Positions 44,247 through 52,879 of a stretch of DNA of 64,000 bases are shown here, one piece after another. Position 1 is the stretch's first letter; each line of letters starts with the position of its first letter. The position numbers were made by a program, and so were the translations under genes. Source of the stretch: Elstera cyanobacteriorum (lineage in GTDB: Bacteria; Pseudomonadota; Alphaproteobacteria; Elsterales; Elsteraceae); NCBI RefSeq assembly GCF_002251735.1, contig NZ_NOXS01000031.1, positions 62,001-126,000 on the forward strand. The letters are read 5' to 3'. Below the pieces are notes generated by a model. The model worked only from the letters and a program-made list of their open reading frames with translations. It searched no databases and was not told the DNA's origin.

Positions 44247-44292
44247 CCCTGCCGCTGGGGAGCTTCCCCGGCGGCAGGGTTAAATTCTTCTT
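44247..44292 (+). terminator. Rho-independent terminator of wrbA
   Basis: CCCTGCCGC (44247-44255) pairs with GCGGCAGGG (44271-44279), and GGGG/CCCC extends the stem past one T-G pair; the loop is AGCTT. TTAAATTCTTCTTCTT follows. It begins 7 nt after the wrbA stop. Confidence 0.8.
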
Positions 44293-44374
44293 CTTATCAA
44301 GATTTTAGCCTGTGTCATCTGGGCGGGCGGTTCACTGTGCCGCGAGATGAGGGGCACGGCCGGGGAGACGCAGC

Positions 44375-45073
44375 ATGCTCGATTATCGACCCTTCAGCAG
44401 CTTGGGGCGGATGGATATCGATTGGCTGTCCGCCCGCTATCATTTCAGCTTTGCCAATTATTTCGATCCGGCGCGCATGGGCTGGGGGCCGTTGCGCGTG
44501 TGGAATGACGATAAAATCCGCGCGAAATCTGGCTTCGATCCCCACCCGCACCGGGATATGGAAATTATCACCTATGTCCGTACCGGGGCGATCAGCCATG
44601 CCGATAGTCTTGGTAACCGGGGCCGTACGGAGGCCGGGCAGATTCAGGTGATGTCGGCCGGCACCGGTATTCAACACGCCGAATATAATCTGGAAGATGC
44701 CGACACGACGCTGTTTCAAATCTGGATCACCCCCGCCGCGCCGGGCCTCAAGCCGCGCTGGGAAACCCGGACCCTGCCCGGCGTTGACGATAAAAACCGC
44801 CTGATCCCGCTGGCATCGGGCCAAGGCCTGCCCGAGACGATGGGGATTTATCAGGACGCGACCCTCTATGTGGCGCATCTGGAAGCGGGGGGCGAAATCG
44901 CCCATCAGCTCGCGCCGGGGCGGAAGGCCTATGTGGTCGGTTTCTTAGGACAGGCGGAGGTCAACGGCCAGCTACTGAACGCCCGCGATGGGCTGGCGGT
45001 CGCCGATGTCGATCGGCTGACGCTGACGGCGCAGGGCAGCGGCAGCCTGTTGCTCGCGGATTTGCCGGGTTGA
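44375..45073 (+). CDS. Pirin family protein
   Basis: A 232-residue bicupin of the pirin (YhhW-like) family. The iron-binding histidines are in DPHPHRDMEIITY (about residues 56-68), ISHADSLGN and IQHAEYN. YhhW-type members act as quercetinases in vitro. The C-terminal cupin (AHLEAGGEIAHQLAPGRKAYV) is intact. It lies downstream of wrbA beyond its terminator. A redox-sensor or dioxygenase role is possible. Confidence 0.92.
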   Translation: MLDYRPFSSLGRMDIDWLSARYHFSFANYFDPARMGWGPLRVWNDDKIRAKSGFDPHPHRDMEIITYVRTGAISHADSLGNRGRTEAGQIQVMSAGTGIQHAEYNLEDADTTLFQIWITPAAPGLKPRWETRTLPGVDDKNRLIPLASGQGLPETMGIYQDATLYVAHLEAGGEIAHQLAPGRKAYVVGFLGQAEVNGQLLNARDGLAVADVDRLTLTAQGSGSLLLADLPG

Positions 45074-45124
45074 TCTGCACGCAACGCCGTGGCGGGGGGC
45101 GCGGGCTTCGGTTATAGACGCCGG

Positions 45125-46192
45125 ATGACCGCCCTTCCGCGTTTATCGCCGACCCTGCGGTCCGTCGCGGCACTGGCCGAGGCGGGCTTGATCTCCCCTG
45201 AGACTGCCGATGCGCTGGCCCCGGTTGGGCAGCGCTATGCCGTCGCCGTGACGCCGGAAATCGCTGCCGCCTTGCACGCCGGGGCAGGGGATGGGGTGGC
45301 GCGGCAGTTTCTACCCGATGCGCGCGAACTCGTGACGTTGCCGGAAGAATTGCCCGATCCGATTGGCGATGCGCCCCATAGCCCCGTGCCGGGGATCGTG
45401 CATCGCTATGCCGACCGGCTGCTGCTGAAGCTGGTCTCGACCTGCGCCGTCTACTGCCGTTTCTGTTTCCGCCGCGAAATGGTGGGGCCGGGCAAGGAGA
45501 TGCTGTCGGCCGAGGAGACAGAGGCGGCACTCGCCTATATCGCCGACCATCCGGCGATCTGGGAAGTCATCCTGACCGGCGGCGATCCGCTGGTGCTCTC
45601 AGCCCGGCGGCTGCGGGAGATCAAGGCGCGGCTGGATGCCATTCCCCACGTCGGCGCGCTGCGCATCCATACCCGCGTGCCGGTGGTGGCGCCAGAGAGG
45701 ATTACCGGCGAGCTGGTCGAGGCCCTGGGTGGGCGCTTGCCGGTGCATATTCTGATCCACGCCAATCATGCCGATGAGTTTACCCCGGCGGCGCGGGCGG
45801 CGGTGGCGCGGCTGGTCGATGCGGGTATCCCGTTGTTCGGCCAATCGGTGCTGCTGCGCGGTGTCAACGATAGCGTTCCGGCGCTAACGGACCTGTTCCG
45901 CACGATGGTGAGTTTGCGGATAAAGCCCCATTACCTGCACCACGGCGATCTCGCCCCTGGCACCGCGCATTTTCGTCTGCCGTTGGCCGAGGGGATGGCG
46001 CTGATGCGCGCCTTGCGTGGGCCGCTCTCCGGTCTCGCGTTGCCGACCTATATGCTCGATATTCCCGGCGGTTACGGCAAAGTGCCGGTCACGGCGGATT
46101 ATCTGACGCCCGATGGGCAGGGCGGCTGGTGGGTCACCGATCCGCAGGGGCGCCGCCACGCCTACCGCGATACTGGGGAAAGCCACAATTGA
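45125..46192 (+). CDS. Lysine 2,3-aminomutase-like radical SAM enzyme (KamA/EpmB type)
   Basis: A 355-residue radical SAM protein. The cluster motif is CAVYCRFCFRR (CxxxCxxC), and ILTGGDPLVLS and RVPVVAPERI are conserved. PLP would bind a Lys in the C-terminal part (GYGKVPV). Length matches EpmB, which converts lysine to beta-lysine for EF-P modification, rather than the longer clostridial enzyme. epmA and efp are not nearby, so EF-P beta-lysylation is inference. ATG at 45125 is preferred over an in-frame upstream start at 45089. Confidence 0.9.
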   Translation: MTALPRLSPTLRSVAALAEAGLISPETADALAPVGQRYAVAVTPEIAAALHAGAGDGVARQFLPDARELVTLPEELPDPIGDAPHSPVPGIVHRYADRLLLKLVSTCAVYCRFCFRREMVGPGKEMLSAEETEAALAYIADHPAIWEVILTGGDPLVLSARRLREIKARLDAIPHVGALRIHTRVPVVAPERITGELVEALGGRLPVHILIHANHADEFTPAARAAVARLVDAGIPLFGQSVLLRGVNDSVPALTDLFRTMVSLRIKPHYLHHGDLAPGTAHFRLPLAEGMALMRALRGPLSGLALPTYMLDIPGGYGKVPVTADYLTPDGQGGWWVTDPQGRRHAYRDTGESHN

Positions 46193-46236
46193 TCACATTT
46201 TCGGCAACCCCGTATTTTCCCCAGGGAGCGTCATAG

Positions 46237-46515
46237 ATGGCCGGGTTTTTCGGGACGATGCCGGATATCATCGAGATTATCGGGCTGGTTGCGAGTTTTT
46301 TGACCACGGCGGCCTTTTTTCCGCAGGCCATCAGAACGATCTATCGGCGGGACACCAGCGGCCTGTCGCTGGTGACATATCTGCTGATGACCGTGGGGGT
46401 CGCAACGTGGTTGATTTATGGGCTTCTGATTGGCAACCGCCCGGTAACGGTGGCGAATGCCATTACTCTAGTCCCGATGGCTTTGATTTTGATCATGAAA
46501 GTGCGCCTGGGTTAA
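46237..46515 (+). CDS. SemiSWEET-type transporter
   Basis: A 92-residue three-helix protein of the MtN3/PQ-loop group. AAFFPQAIRTIYRRDTSGLS carries the PQ motif on helix 1, and LLMTVGVATWLIYGLLIGNRP is helix 2; a third helix ends with ALILIMKVRLG. SemiSWEETs form dimers moving small sugars by facilitated diffusion. ATG follows GGGAG by 8 nt. Substrate not deducible. Confidence 0.9.
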   Translation: MAGFFGTMPDIIEIIGLVASFLTTAAFFPQAIRTIYRRDTSGLSLVTYLLMTVGVATWLIYGLLIGNRPVTVANAITLVPMALILIMKVRLG

Positions 46516-46534
46516 TCCCGGGGCGGGCGGTTCG

Positions 46535-47161
46535 ATGAGCACTGAACCGCCGGTCGAAGCCGCGTCGGCGCTGCTGCGCCGTCTGATTGCTGAACATCCT
46601 TACGAGCGGATCTCGCTCGATGATCTGCTGCATGGCGTGGGCCATCGCGCCTTTGGGCTGCTGCTCCTGTTATTGGCGCTGCCCAACTCCATTCCGTTGC
46701 CCAGCCCGCCTGGCCTGTCCACCATCTTCGGGTTGCCGATGGCGATCTTCGCCGCGCAACTGATGCTGGGGCAGAAAGAACCCTGGCTGCCCGCCTTCTT
46801 GCGGAAGAAAACACTGCCGCGCGACGAGATTCTGAAGTTTCTCGACCGGGCGCAGCCCTATCTGACCAAAGTTGAGAGGCGATTGAAGCCAAGAGCCAGT
46901 AGCTTCGTCGGCCCTGCGGCGGAACGGGTGGCGGGATTAATCATCCTGGGTTTGGCCATCGTTCTATCAATGCCGATCATTTTCGGCAATTTCCTGCCCG
47001 CTTTTGCCGTGCTGCTGATGGCACTGGCCATTCTTGCCCGCGATGGGGCGATGATGGTTGCCGGTTGGGTTGTCAGCGTGATTGCGGTCGCCGTCGTCGG
47101 GCTTGTCATCTATGTCGGGATTGAGGCTGTCAAGCTGGCTCTTTTTTCGCTATTTTCCTGA
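46535..47161 (+). CDS. ExoD family membrane protein
   Basis: A 208-residue protein matching ExoD, first described in rhizobial exopolysaccharide synthesis and alkaline tolerance. SLDDLLHGVGHRAFGLLLLLLALPNSIPLP and MLGQKEPWLP are conserved blocks. Three to four membrane helices (about residues 40-80, 130-155, 160-200). It follows the SemiSWEET gene by 19 nt. Precise function unknown. Confidence 0.87.
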   Translation: MSTEPPVEAASALLRRLIAEHPYERISLDDLLHGVGHRAFGLLLLLLALPNSIPLPSPPGLSTIFGLPMAIFAAQLMLGQKEPWLPAFLRKKTLPRDEILKFLDRAQPYLTKVERRLKPRASSFVGPAAERVAGLIILGLAIVLSMPIIFGNFLPAFAVLLMALAILARDGAMMVAGWVVSVIAVAVVGLVIYVGIEAVKLALFSLFS

Positions 47162-47191
47162 CACCCTACCAAGAAAAGGAATCCCCCAACG

Positions 47192-47863
47192 GTGTTTCAA
47201 GAGTTCCTAGAACCCGGCGCGATGACCGCGCTGCTGCAAGTTTTGATGGTCGATCTGGTGCTGGCCGGGGATAATGCCATCGTCGTGGGGATGGCGGTGG
47301 CCGGTCTGCCTGCGGCCATTCGCACGCGCGCCATTTTCCTTGGCATCGCGGCGGCAGCGGTGCTGCGCATCATTTTCTCGCTGATGACCGTTCAGCTTCT
47401 GTCGATCACCGGCCTTGTGCTGGCAGGCGGCGTGCTGCTGCTGTGGGTCTGCTGGAAGATGTACCGCGAAATCATGGAACAGCGCGCCGAACGCAAGGCG
47501 GCTGAAGCCATTGAGGAAGCGACCGACGATCTTTTAAGCGAAAATGGCCATAAGCCCGCCGAAACCGAGGTGCCGACCAAGACCCTGCGCCAAGCGCTAA
47601 TCCAGATCATCTTGGCCGACGTGTCGATGTCGCTGGATAATGTGCTGGCCGTTGCTGGCGCCGCGCGGCATCACGAAATGATCATGGTGATCGGCCTTGC
47701 CGTCTCGGTGATCCTCATGGCCGTCGCGTCCACCTTCATTGCCCGCCTGCTGTCGCGCTTCCATTGGATCGCCTATATCGGCCTGGCAATGATCGGCTAT
47801 ATTGCGCTGAAGATGATCTACGACGGCTCCTTCGAGGTGCTGCCGCTGATCGGCGTGAAATAA
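47192..47863 (+). CDS. TerC family membrane protein (YjbE type)
   Basis: A 223-residue TerC-type protein with about seven helices. The two acidic motifs are VLAGDNAIVVGMA and VSMSLDNVLAVAG, placed symmetrically as in the family. Related proteins export manganese, and in some bacteria act in metallation of secreted proteins. The start is GTG at 47192 with AAAAGGA upstream. The long soluble loop (residues about 90-130, QRAERKAAEAIEEATDDLL) is charged. Metal export is family inference. Confidence 0.9.
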   Translation: MFQEFLEPGAMTALLQVLMVDLVLAGDNAIVVGMAVAGLPAAIRTRAIFLGIAAAAVLRIIFSLMTVQLLSITGLVLAGGVLLLWVCWKMYREIMEQRAERKAAEAIEEATDDLLSENGHKPAETEVPTKTLRQALIQIILADVSMSLDNVLAVAGAARHHEMIMVIGLAVSVILMAVASTFIARLLSRFHWIAYIGLAMIGYIALKMIYDGSFEVLPLIGVK

Positions 47864-47885
47864 TCGGGTAGGAGCAACCGGGACT

Positions 47886-48518
47886 GTGGGCGAATTTTCG
47901 GATTACGTGCGGTTTTTGGTATCGCTGTTTGCGATCCTGACGCCTTTTGCCGCTTTGCCCACCTTCCTGACGCTGACCCAAGGGCAAACGCCGGAGCAGC
48001 AGCGCTTGACCGCACTAACGGCGGCGCGGACGGTGGGCGGCGTGTTGATCGCCGCCTCGCTCTCCGGCGATGTTGTGCTCAGCTTGCTCGGCGCCTCCAT
48101 CCACTCCTTCCGCGTCGGCGGCGGCCTTGTGCTGCTGCTGATGTCGCTGTCGATGCTGTCGGCGAAAGTCTCGTCGGTGCAGCAATCGGCAGAAGAAGCG
48201 GTGGCGATGGAGGATCGCACGTCGAGCGGGGTGGTGCCGCTCGGCATTCCACTGTTGGCCGGGCCGGGGGCGATTTCCTCCGTCATCGTCGAAGGGCACC
48301 GCAATCCCAGCCTGTGGCATCATGGCAGCGTCATCGTCTGTATCGTGTTGGTGGCGGCGGCGCTCTATTGGTCGCTGCGGTTGGCCGTTCCCATCGGCGA
48401 AAAACTGGGGCGCTTCGGCCTGAATATCATCAACCGCCTGTTCGGGCTGCTGCTGGCGGCCATCGGCGTCGAAATGATGGCGGGCGGGTTGCGCGCCTTG
48501 TTTTCGGGACTTAATTAA
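47886..48518 (+). CDS. MarC family (UPF0056) membrane protein
   Basis: A 210-residue protein with six helices and the SAKVSSVQQ and GIPLLAGPGAISSVIV (MarC signature) segments. The family was once linked to multiple antibiotic resistance but that was not confirmed; function is unknown. GTG at 47886 with TAGGAG upstream. It follows terC by 22 nt and is probably co-transcribed. Confidence 0.88.
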   Translation: MGEFSDYVRFLVSLFAILTPFAALPTFLTLTQGQTPEQQRLTALTAARTVGGVLIAASLSGDVVLSLLGASIHSFRVGGGLVLLLMSLSMLSAKVSSVQQSAEEAVAMEDRTSSGVVPLGIPLLAGPGAISSVIVEGHRNPSLWHHGSVIVCIVLVAAALYWSLRLAVPIGEKLGRFGLNIINRLFGLLLAAIGVEMMAGGLRALFSGLN

Positions 48519-48530
48519 CCTTCATAAGCT

Positions 48531-48548
48531 GGCTGTCATCTGATAGCC
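48531..48548. promoter_or_regulatory. Inverted repeat upstream of tatA
   Basis: GGCTGTCA (48531-48538) and TGATAGCC (48541-48548) form an 8-bp inverted repeat with one G-T pair, in the 99-nt gap between marC and tatA. It could be the end of the marC transcript or an operator for the tatA unit. Confidence 0.3.
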
Positions 48549-48617
48549 ATAATGGGCCGTTAGGGTGCGATCCGCGATTGCCGGTGCGGCTATCTGGGGT
48601 AAGGAAAGGAAACGGGT

Positions 48618-48875
48618 ATGGGTAGCTTCAGCATTTGGCATTGGCTGTTGGTCGCGGTCGTCATCATTCTGCTGTTCGGCGCAAAGAAAGTGCCGTCGGC
48701 AATGGGCGATCTTGCCAAGGGCATCAAGGCCTTCAAGCGCGGTCTGAACGATGATAGCGATGCGCCCGCCGCTGCCGCCCCGGCCCCCGCGCCGACGCCG
48801 GTGACCCAGGCCCAAACCGCAGCGCCGACCCAGCCCGCCGCTCAGCCGAGCGCTGCTGACCCGAAGGCTTCGTAA
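48618..48875 (+). CDS. tatA: Twin-arginine translocase subunit TatA/E
   Basis: An 85-residue protein: one N-terminal membrane helix ([15 protein letters not shown]), the FGAKKVP hinge and an amphipathic helix ([17 protein letters not shown]), which are the TatA hallmarks. The tail is Ala/Pro-rich and probably disordered. tatB and tatC are not adjacent, so this is a detached tatA. RBS AAGGAAAGG precedes the ATG. A DUF423 gene follows by 7 nt. Confidence 0.93.
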   Translation: MGSFSIWHWLLVAVVIILLFGAKKVPSAMGDLAKGIKAFKRGLNDDSDAPAAAAPAPAPTPVTQAQTAAPTQPAAQPSAADPKAS

Positions 48876-48882
48876 ACCGTTT

Positions 48883-49248
48883 ATGGCCCGGTTTGGGCTT
48901 CGGTCGGGGCTGCTGGCGCTTGCCGGTGGTCTCGGCGCGACGGCGGTGATGGCCGCCGCTGCGGCGGCGCATGGGCCGCTCGCTTCTGATCTGGCGGCGA
49001 CCGCCAGTCACTTCCAGCTTTTTCATGCCCTCGCTTTGGCCCTTGCGGCGCTCGCGCCGCTGCCAGCCTGGGGGCATAAAGCGGCAGCCTGCCTCTTTCC
49101 CATCGGAACGGTTTGTTTTGCTGGGGGACTCTATAGCCTAGCGTGGCTCGAGGTCAGTTGGGGGCTAATCGTGCCGCTTGGCGGCGCGTTGCTCATCCTT
49201 GCTTGGCTGGCCTTTGCCGCTGCGGGATTATTGAGCCGCTTTTCCTAA
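48883..49248 (+). CDS. DUF423 family membrane protein
   Basis: A 121-residue four-helix protein of DUF423 (YgdD type). The AAHGPL start after helix 1 and GTVCFAGGLYSLAWL with PLGGALLILAWLAFA are characteristic. Function unknown. It is downstream of tatA and its 3' end overlaps the convergent GAF-GGDEF-EAL gene by 21 nt. Confidence 0.87.
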   Translation: MARFGLRSGLLALAGGLGATAVMAAAAAAHGPLASDLAATASHFQLFHALALALAALAPLPAWGHKAAACLFPIGTVCFAGGLYSLAWLEVSWGLIVPLGGALLILAWLAFAAAGLLSRFS

Positions 49249-51162
49249 AGGTTCCGGCTCTGGCAGCGCCAATTCCAGGCGCTGCATTGCGGCTTCGGCC
49301 GAAAGCGGCCGGTCGAACAAATAGCCTTGCCCGCCCCAACAGCCGTGCGCCGTCAGATAATTGGCGACCTCGGGCGTTTCGATCCCTTCGGCGACCAAAT
49401 TAAGTTCCAGCGACCGCGCCAGCGTGATCATCGCATCGACGATGGCGGTCGAGCGCCGGTCTTGGCCGATTTGCGCGACGAAGCGCCGGTCGATTTTCAG
49501 CCCGTCGATGGGGAATTGCAGCAGGTGGCTAAAGCTGGAATAGCCGGTGCCGAAATCATCGATCACCACGGCCAGCCCCCGCTCGCGGATCGCGTGGATT
49601 TGGTTAAGCACCAGATCGGCATGGGCGAGGATGGAGGTTTCGGTCACCTCTAGCTTCAAGGCTTTGCCGGGAACCTTATGGGACGCCATCGCCGAATCGA
49701 TCAGACGGATCAAGGCCGGATCGGCGAATTGGCGGGCGGAAAGATTGACGCTGATCGTTGGGGCACCGTCGCCCAACAGCCGCCGCCAGCGCGCGGCTTG
49801 CGCGCAGGCCTGATTGAATAGATGCGCGCCAATATCGAGGATAAGACTCGATTCTTCCGCCTGCTCGATAAACTGCGACGGCGGGATAACGCCTTCTTTA
49901 GGATGTATCCAGCGCACCAGCCCTTCGAACCCCATCAGACGGCGTTCGCCCAGCGCCATGATCGGCTGATAAAAAAGCTGAAGCTCGTCGCGGCGCAGGG
50001 CCGTGACCAAATCGGCTTCTAGCCGCAGCCGCGCCACGGCCTGATGGCGCATCGTCGGGTCGAAATGCGCAAACGTGCCGCCGCCCTGTTCCTTGGCCCG
50101 GCGCATGGCGGTGGCGGCATTGCGGATCACCTCGTCGGCATCGTCTTCCAGCCGCTCGGGTAGCGCGATGCCAAGGCTGATTGATTGGGTGAGCGTATGT
50201 CCGGCGATATTGACCGGGGTGCGCACCTCGGTCAGCAGCACTTCGGCAATCGCTTCGAGATCGCCCGGGGTGTGGACACCCGGCACCAGCAGGGCGAATT
50301 CATCGGAGCGCAACCGCGCGAGCATACCGAAGCGGTTGGCCTTTTGCTCCAAGCGCTGCGCCAGTACCGATAGCGCGGTATCGCCCGCCGCATGGCCGAG
50401 GCTATCGTTGACCTTGGCGAGATCGTCGCAATCGATGCAGATGATCGCATAACCGGACCGATTGGCAGCCAGCTCTTCCAAGCGCAGGCGCAGCGCGTCG
50501 CGGTTCGGCAGGCGGGTGAGGGGATCGACCGTAACCGCCGCCGTCTGCTTTTCTTGGCTGGAGAGCAGAGAGCGCAACCGGCCTTCCGCTTGGCCCAAGC
50601 GTTCTTCCGCCTGGGCGCGCTGCAAATTAGTAATGGCGATGGCGACGCAATCGGCGAGATTGGCGACGAAGCTCTGCTCCTCCACCAGCCACTGGCGGGG
50701 GCCGCCGCGATGTTCGCAGCACAGGACCCCCCAGCTTTGTCCGCCGATGACCACGGGGGCATCCAGCATGGCGCCAATCCAGGCTTCGGCCAGATAAGGG
50801 CGCAGGGACGCGAGCCGATCATCGGTCTGGGTATTGTCGCTGATGAACAGGCGGTTGGTCCGCAGCTCAGAAAAATAACCGGGATGGGATGCCGCGTTGA
50901 TGCTAACCCCGACGATATTCGGCACCCCCGGATCATCGACATAGGCCATACATTCGATCCCCGACCCGTCCGGGGCGAATTGCCACAGGCTGCATCGGGA
51001 GATTTGCAGCATCTCGCTGGCCGTGAGAAGAACATCGTTCAAACAGGCGTCGAGATCAGCCTGCGAGCGCACGGGCCGTGCCCCGATATCGGCGAGCACC
51101 GCCATCTGACGCCGGATTCGGCGCTCATAAGGCTGGGTCGGAAGGGAGATGCTCTTTTGCAC
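49228..51162 (-). CDS. GAF-GGDEF-EAL cyclic-di-GMP protein
   Basis: A 644-residue protein from GTG 51162 (the frame remains open to 51297): GAF domain at about residues 25-180, GGDEF-like at about 205-365 and EAL at about 375-635. The GGDEF signature is RSDEF (residues 285-289), so diguanylate cyclase activity is probably lost; the EAL signature is EGL in FEGLVRW, with NLSARQF, DDFGTGYSSFS and NLVAEGIET intact, so phosphodiesterase activity is likely. No membrane helix. The GAF module may bind a cytosolic ligand. Divergent from tusA; start uncertain. Confidence 0.88.
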   Translation of the reverse strand: MQKSISLPTQPYERRIRRQMAVLADIGARPVRSQADLDACLNDVLLTASEMLQISRCSLWQFAPDGSGIECMAYVDDPGVPNIVGVSINAASHPGYFSELRTNRLFISDNTQTDDRLASLRPYLAEAWIGAMLDAPVVIGGQSWGVLCCEHRGGPRQWLVEEQSFVANLADCVAIAITNLQRAQAEERLGQAEGRLRSLLSSQEKQTAAVTVDPLTRLPNRDALRLRLEELAANRSGYAIICIDCDDLAKVNDSLGHAAGDTALSVLAQRLEQKANRFGMLARLRSDEFALLVPGVHTPGDLEAIAEVLLTEVRTPVNIAGHTLTQSISLGIALPERLEDDADEVIRNAATAMRRAKEQGGGTFAHFDPTMRHQAVARLRLEADLVTALRRDELQLFYQPIMALGERRLMGFEGLVRWIHPKEGVIPPSQFIEQAEESSLILDIGAHLFNQACAQAARWRRLLGDGAPTISVNLSARQFADPALIRLIDSAMASHKVPGKALKLEVTETSILAHADLVLNQIHAIRERGLAVVIDDFGTGYSSFSHLLQFPIDGLKIDRRFVAQIGQDRRSTAIVDAMITLARSLELNLVAEGIETPEVANYLTAHGCWGGQGYLFDRPLSAEAAMQRLELALPEPEPLGKAAQ

Positions 51163-51320
51163 GGGTAGTCTGGCGGTCCCAAATGTATGCGCCTGCAAGA
51201 CGCCCCACAAACCTATCTCTTTATTCCCCCGCACGCCAATGAGATTCTGAAAAACCCAGAACCTTGGGCAAGAGTGGCATCGCAGTCCTAACGGCAACTT
51301 AAAGGAGATGGTCTGGCATC

Positions 51321-51584
51321 ATGAACAGCTTTTCAGATCAGCCCCTGATTGTGGATTGTACTGGGATGCGTTGCCCTTTGCCGATTCTCCATTTTCGCAA
51401 AGCAGCACGGGCAGCAGAATTTGGAAAATCCCTGCTTTTGTTGTCGGACGACCCAAATACTCATCGAGATTTTGCCGCCTTTTGTCACGCCGCCGGACAT
51501 GTTCTTGTGGCTGTCGAAGAACAGGCCGGACGGTGGCAGTTTTTGGTGCAACCGGGTTGCGCTGCCGAAACGGGCGGGGAATAG
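51321..51584 (+). CDS. TusA/SirA family sulfurtransferase
   Basis: An 87-residue protein of the TusA/YeeD family. The catalytic Cys is in CTGMRCPLPIL (CPxP at about residues 18-21). It moves persulfide sulfur, for example to tRNA thiolation or molybdenum cofactor. ATG follows AAAGGAG at 51301-51307, spacing long. The 86-nt gap to the deacetylase gene leaves co-transcription open. Which sulfur pathway is not deducible. Confidence 0.9.
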   Translation: MNSFSDQPLIVDCTGMRCPLPILHFRKAARAAEFGKSLLLLSDDPNTHRDFAAFCHAAGHVLVAVEEQAGRWQFLVQPGCAAETGGE

Positions 51585-51669
51585 TTCCCGGGCTTTCGGG
51601 GGGAAAGCCGGATCGGGCAAACCACGGCCCGGCCCATCGGGCGACAAGAAGAAAGGGGTCCAACCCATC

Positions 51670-52626
51670 ATGGCGACGCTTCTGTTTACGCATTCAGCCT
51701 GTCTTGCCCACGAGCCAGGGCCGCATCACCCGGAAAGCCCGGCGCGGTTGCAGGCGATCCTAACCCGTTTGGAGGCGCCGGAGTTCGCCCCGCTCGTTCG
51801 GCGCGACGCGCCCTTGGCAACCGTCGACCAACTCGCGTTGGCCCATCCGCGCGATTATGTCGACGGTATGTTGGCCGCGATGCCCGATCCGGTGGACGGT
51901 CAGCCGCCCCGCACCTTGCCGATTGATACCGATACGATTGCCTCCCCCGGCACCAAGCAGGCGGCGCTGCGGGCGGCGGGGGCCGTCTGCGCGGCGGTCG
52001 ATGCGGTGATGGCGGGGGAGGGGGCGAATGCTTTCTGCGCCATTCGCCCGCCGGGGCATCACGCCGAACCGCGCCAGCCGATGGGGTTTTGCTTTTTCAA
52101 TAATGTCGCCGTCGGCGCCGCTTACGCGCGGGCGCAGTATGGGCTGCGCCGGGTGGCCGTGATTGATTTCGATGTGCATCACGGCAATGGTACGCAGGCG
52201 ATTTTCGACGCTGATCCGGCGGTTTTCTTCGGCTCCACCCATCAATTCCCGCTCTATCCGGGGACGGGGGCGCGCAATGAGCGGGGCGTTGGGAATATCG
52301 TCAATGCGCCGCTGGCGCCGGGGGCGGGGTCGAGCGATTTCCGCCATGCGTTTTCCGAGCATATTTTGCCCGCCCTGTCCGAATTTTCGCCCGATTTCAT
52401 CTTTATCTCGGCGGGGTTCGACGCCCACGCCCATGATCCGATGGCTTCCCTGGGGCTGTTCGAGCCGGATTATCAGTGGGTCACCCGTGAAATTCTGCGG
52501 ATTGCGGCCTATGTGTGTGACGGGCGGGTTGTTTCGACCCTTGAGGGCGGGTATGACCTTGAGTCCCTGGCCGAAAGCACCGCCGTTCATGTGGCGGCAC
52601 TGATGGCGGCGGGCGAGGTTAGTTGA
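51670..52626 (+). CDS. Histone-deacetylase-family amidohydrolase
   Basis: A 318-residue zinc enzyme of the arginase/deacetylase fold (HDAC class II-like, acetylpolyamine or acetoin-utilisation-like). The active-site segments are RPPGHHAEPRQPMGFCFFNN and VIDFDVHHGNGTQ, with Asp and His for Zn; SAGFDAHAHDP adds the third ligand. I chose ATG 51670; the frame reads upstream to 51349 but that part is not homologous. It starts the run with xseB, ispA, dxs and tlyA, 16 nt before xseB. Substrate unknown. Confidence 0.94.
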   Translation: MATLLFTHSACLAHEPGPHHPESPARLQAILTRLEAPEFAPLVRRDAPLATVDQLALAHPRDYVDGMLAAMPDPVDGQPPRTLPIDTDTIASPGTKQAALRAAGAVCAAVDAVMAGEGANAFCAIRPPGHHAEPRQPMGFCFFNNVAVGAAYARAQYGLRRVAVIDFDVHHGNGTQAIFDADPAVFFGSTHQFPLYPGTGARNERGVGNIVNAPLAPGAGSSDFRHAFSEHILPALSEFSPDFIFISAGFDAHAHDPMASLGLFEPDYQWVTREILRIAAYVCDGRVVSTLEGGYDLESLAESTAVHVAALMAAGEVS

Positions 52627-52642
52627 GAGGGTGTAAGGCGGA

Positions 52643-52879
52643 ATGAGCGACGATATTGCAGGCTTGAGCTTCGAAGACGCGATGGCGCAACTGGAAGCCA
52701 TCGTGCGCGATCTCGAATCGGGCAAGGGAAAGCTCGATGATGCCGTCGGTGCCTATGATCGCGGCGTGCGCCTGCGCCGCCACTGCGAAGCCAAGCTGGC
52801 CGAAGCCCAGGCCAAGATCGATAAAATCGTTGCCGGGCCCGAGGGGGCTGTGGGGACGGAGCCGTTCGAGAATGCCTAA
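52643..52879 (+). CDS. xseB: Exodeoxyribonuclease VII small subunit
   Basis: A 78-residue helical protein of the XseB family: SFEDAMAQLEAIVRDLESGKGKLDDAVGAYDRG, then LRRHCEAKLAEAQAKIDKI. It forms the exonuclease VII complex with XseA, whose gene is not in this window. Its stop overlaps the ispA start by 8 nt, giving coupling. Usual location next to ispA, as in E. coli. Confidence 0.96.
   Translation: MSDDIAGLSFEDAMAQLEAIVRDLESGKGKLDDAVGAYDRGVRLRRHCEAKLAEAQAKIDKIVAGPEGAVGTEPFENA

Noticed and set aside
51163-51297. N-terminal extension of the GAF-GGDEF-EAL frame
   Set aside because: It would leave only 23 nt before the divergent tusA start, too little for two promoters, and the residues look non-coding. 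The true start remains uncertain.
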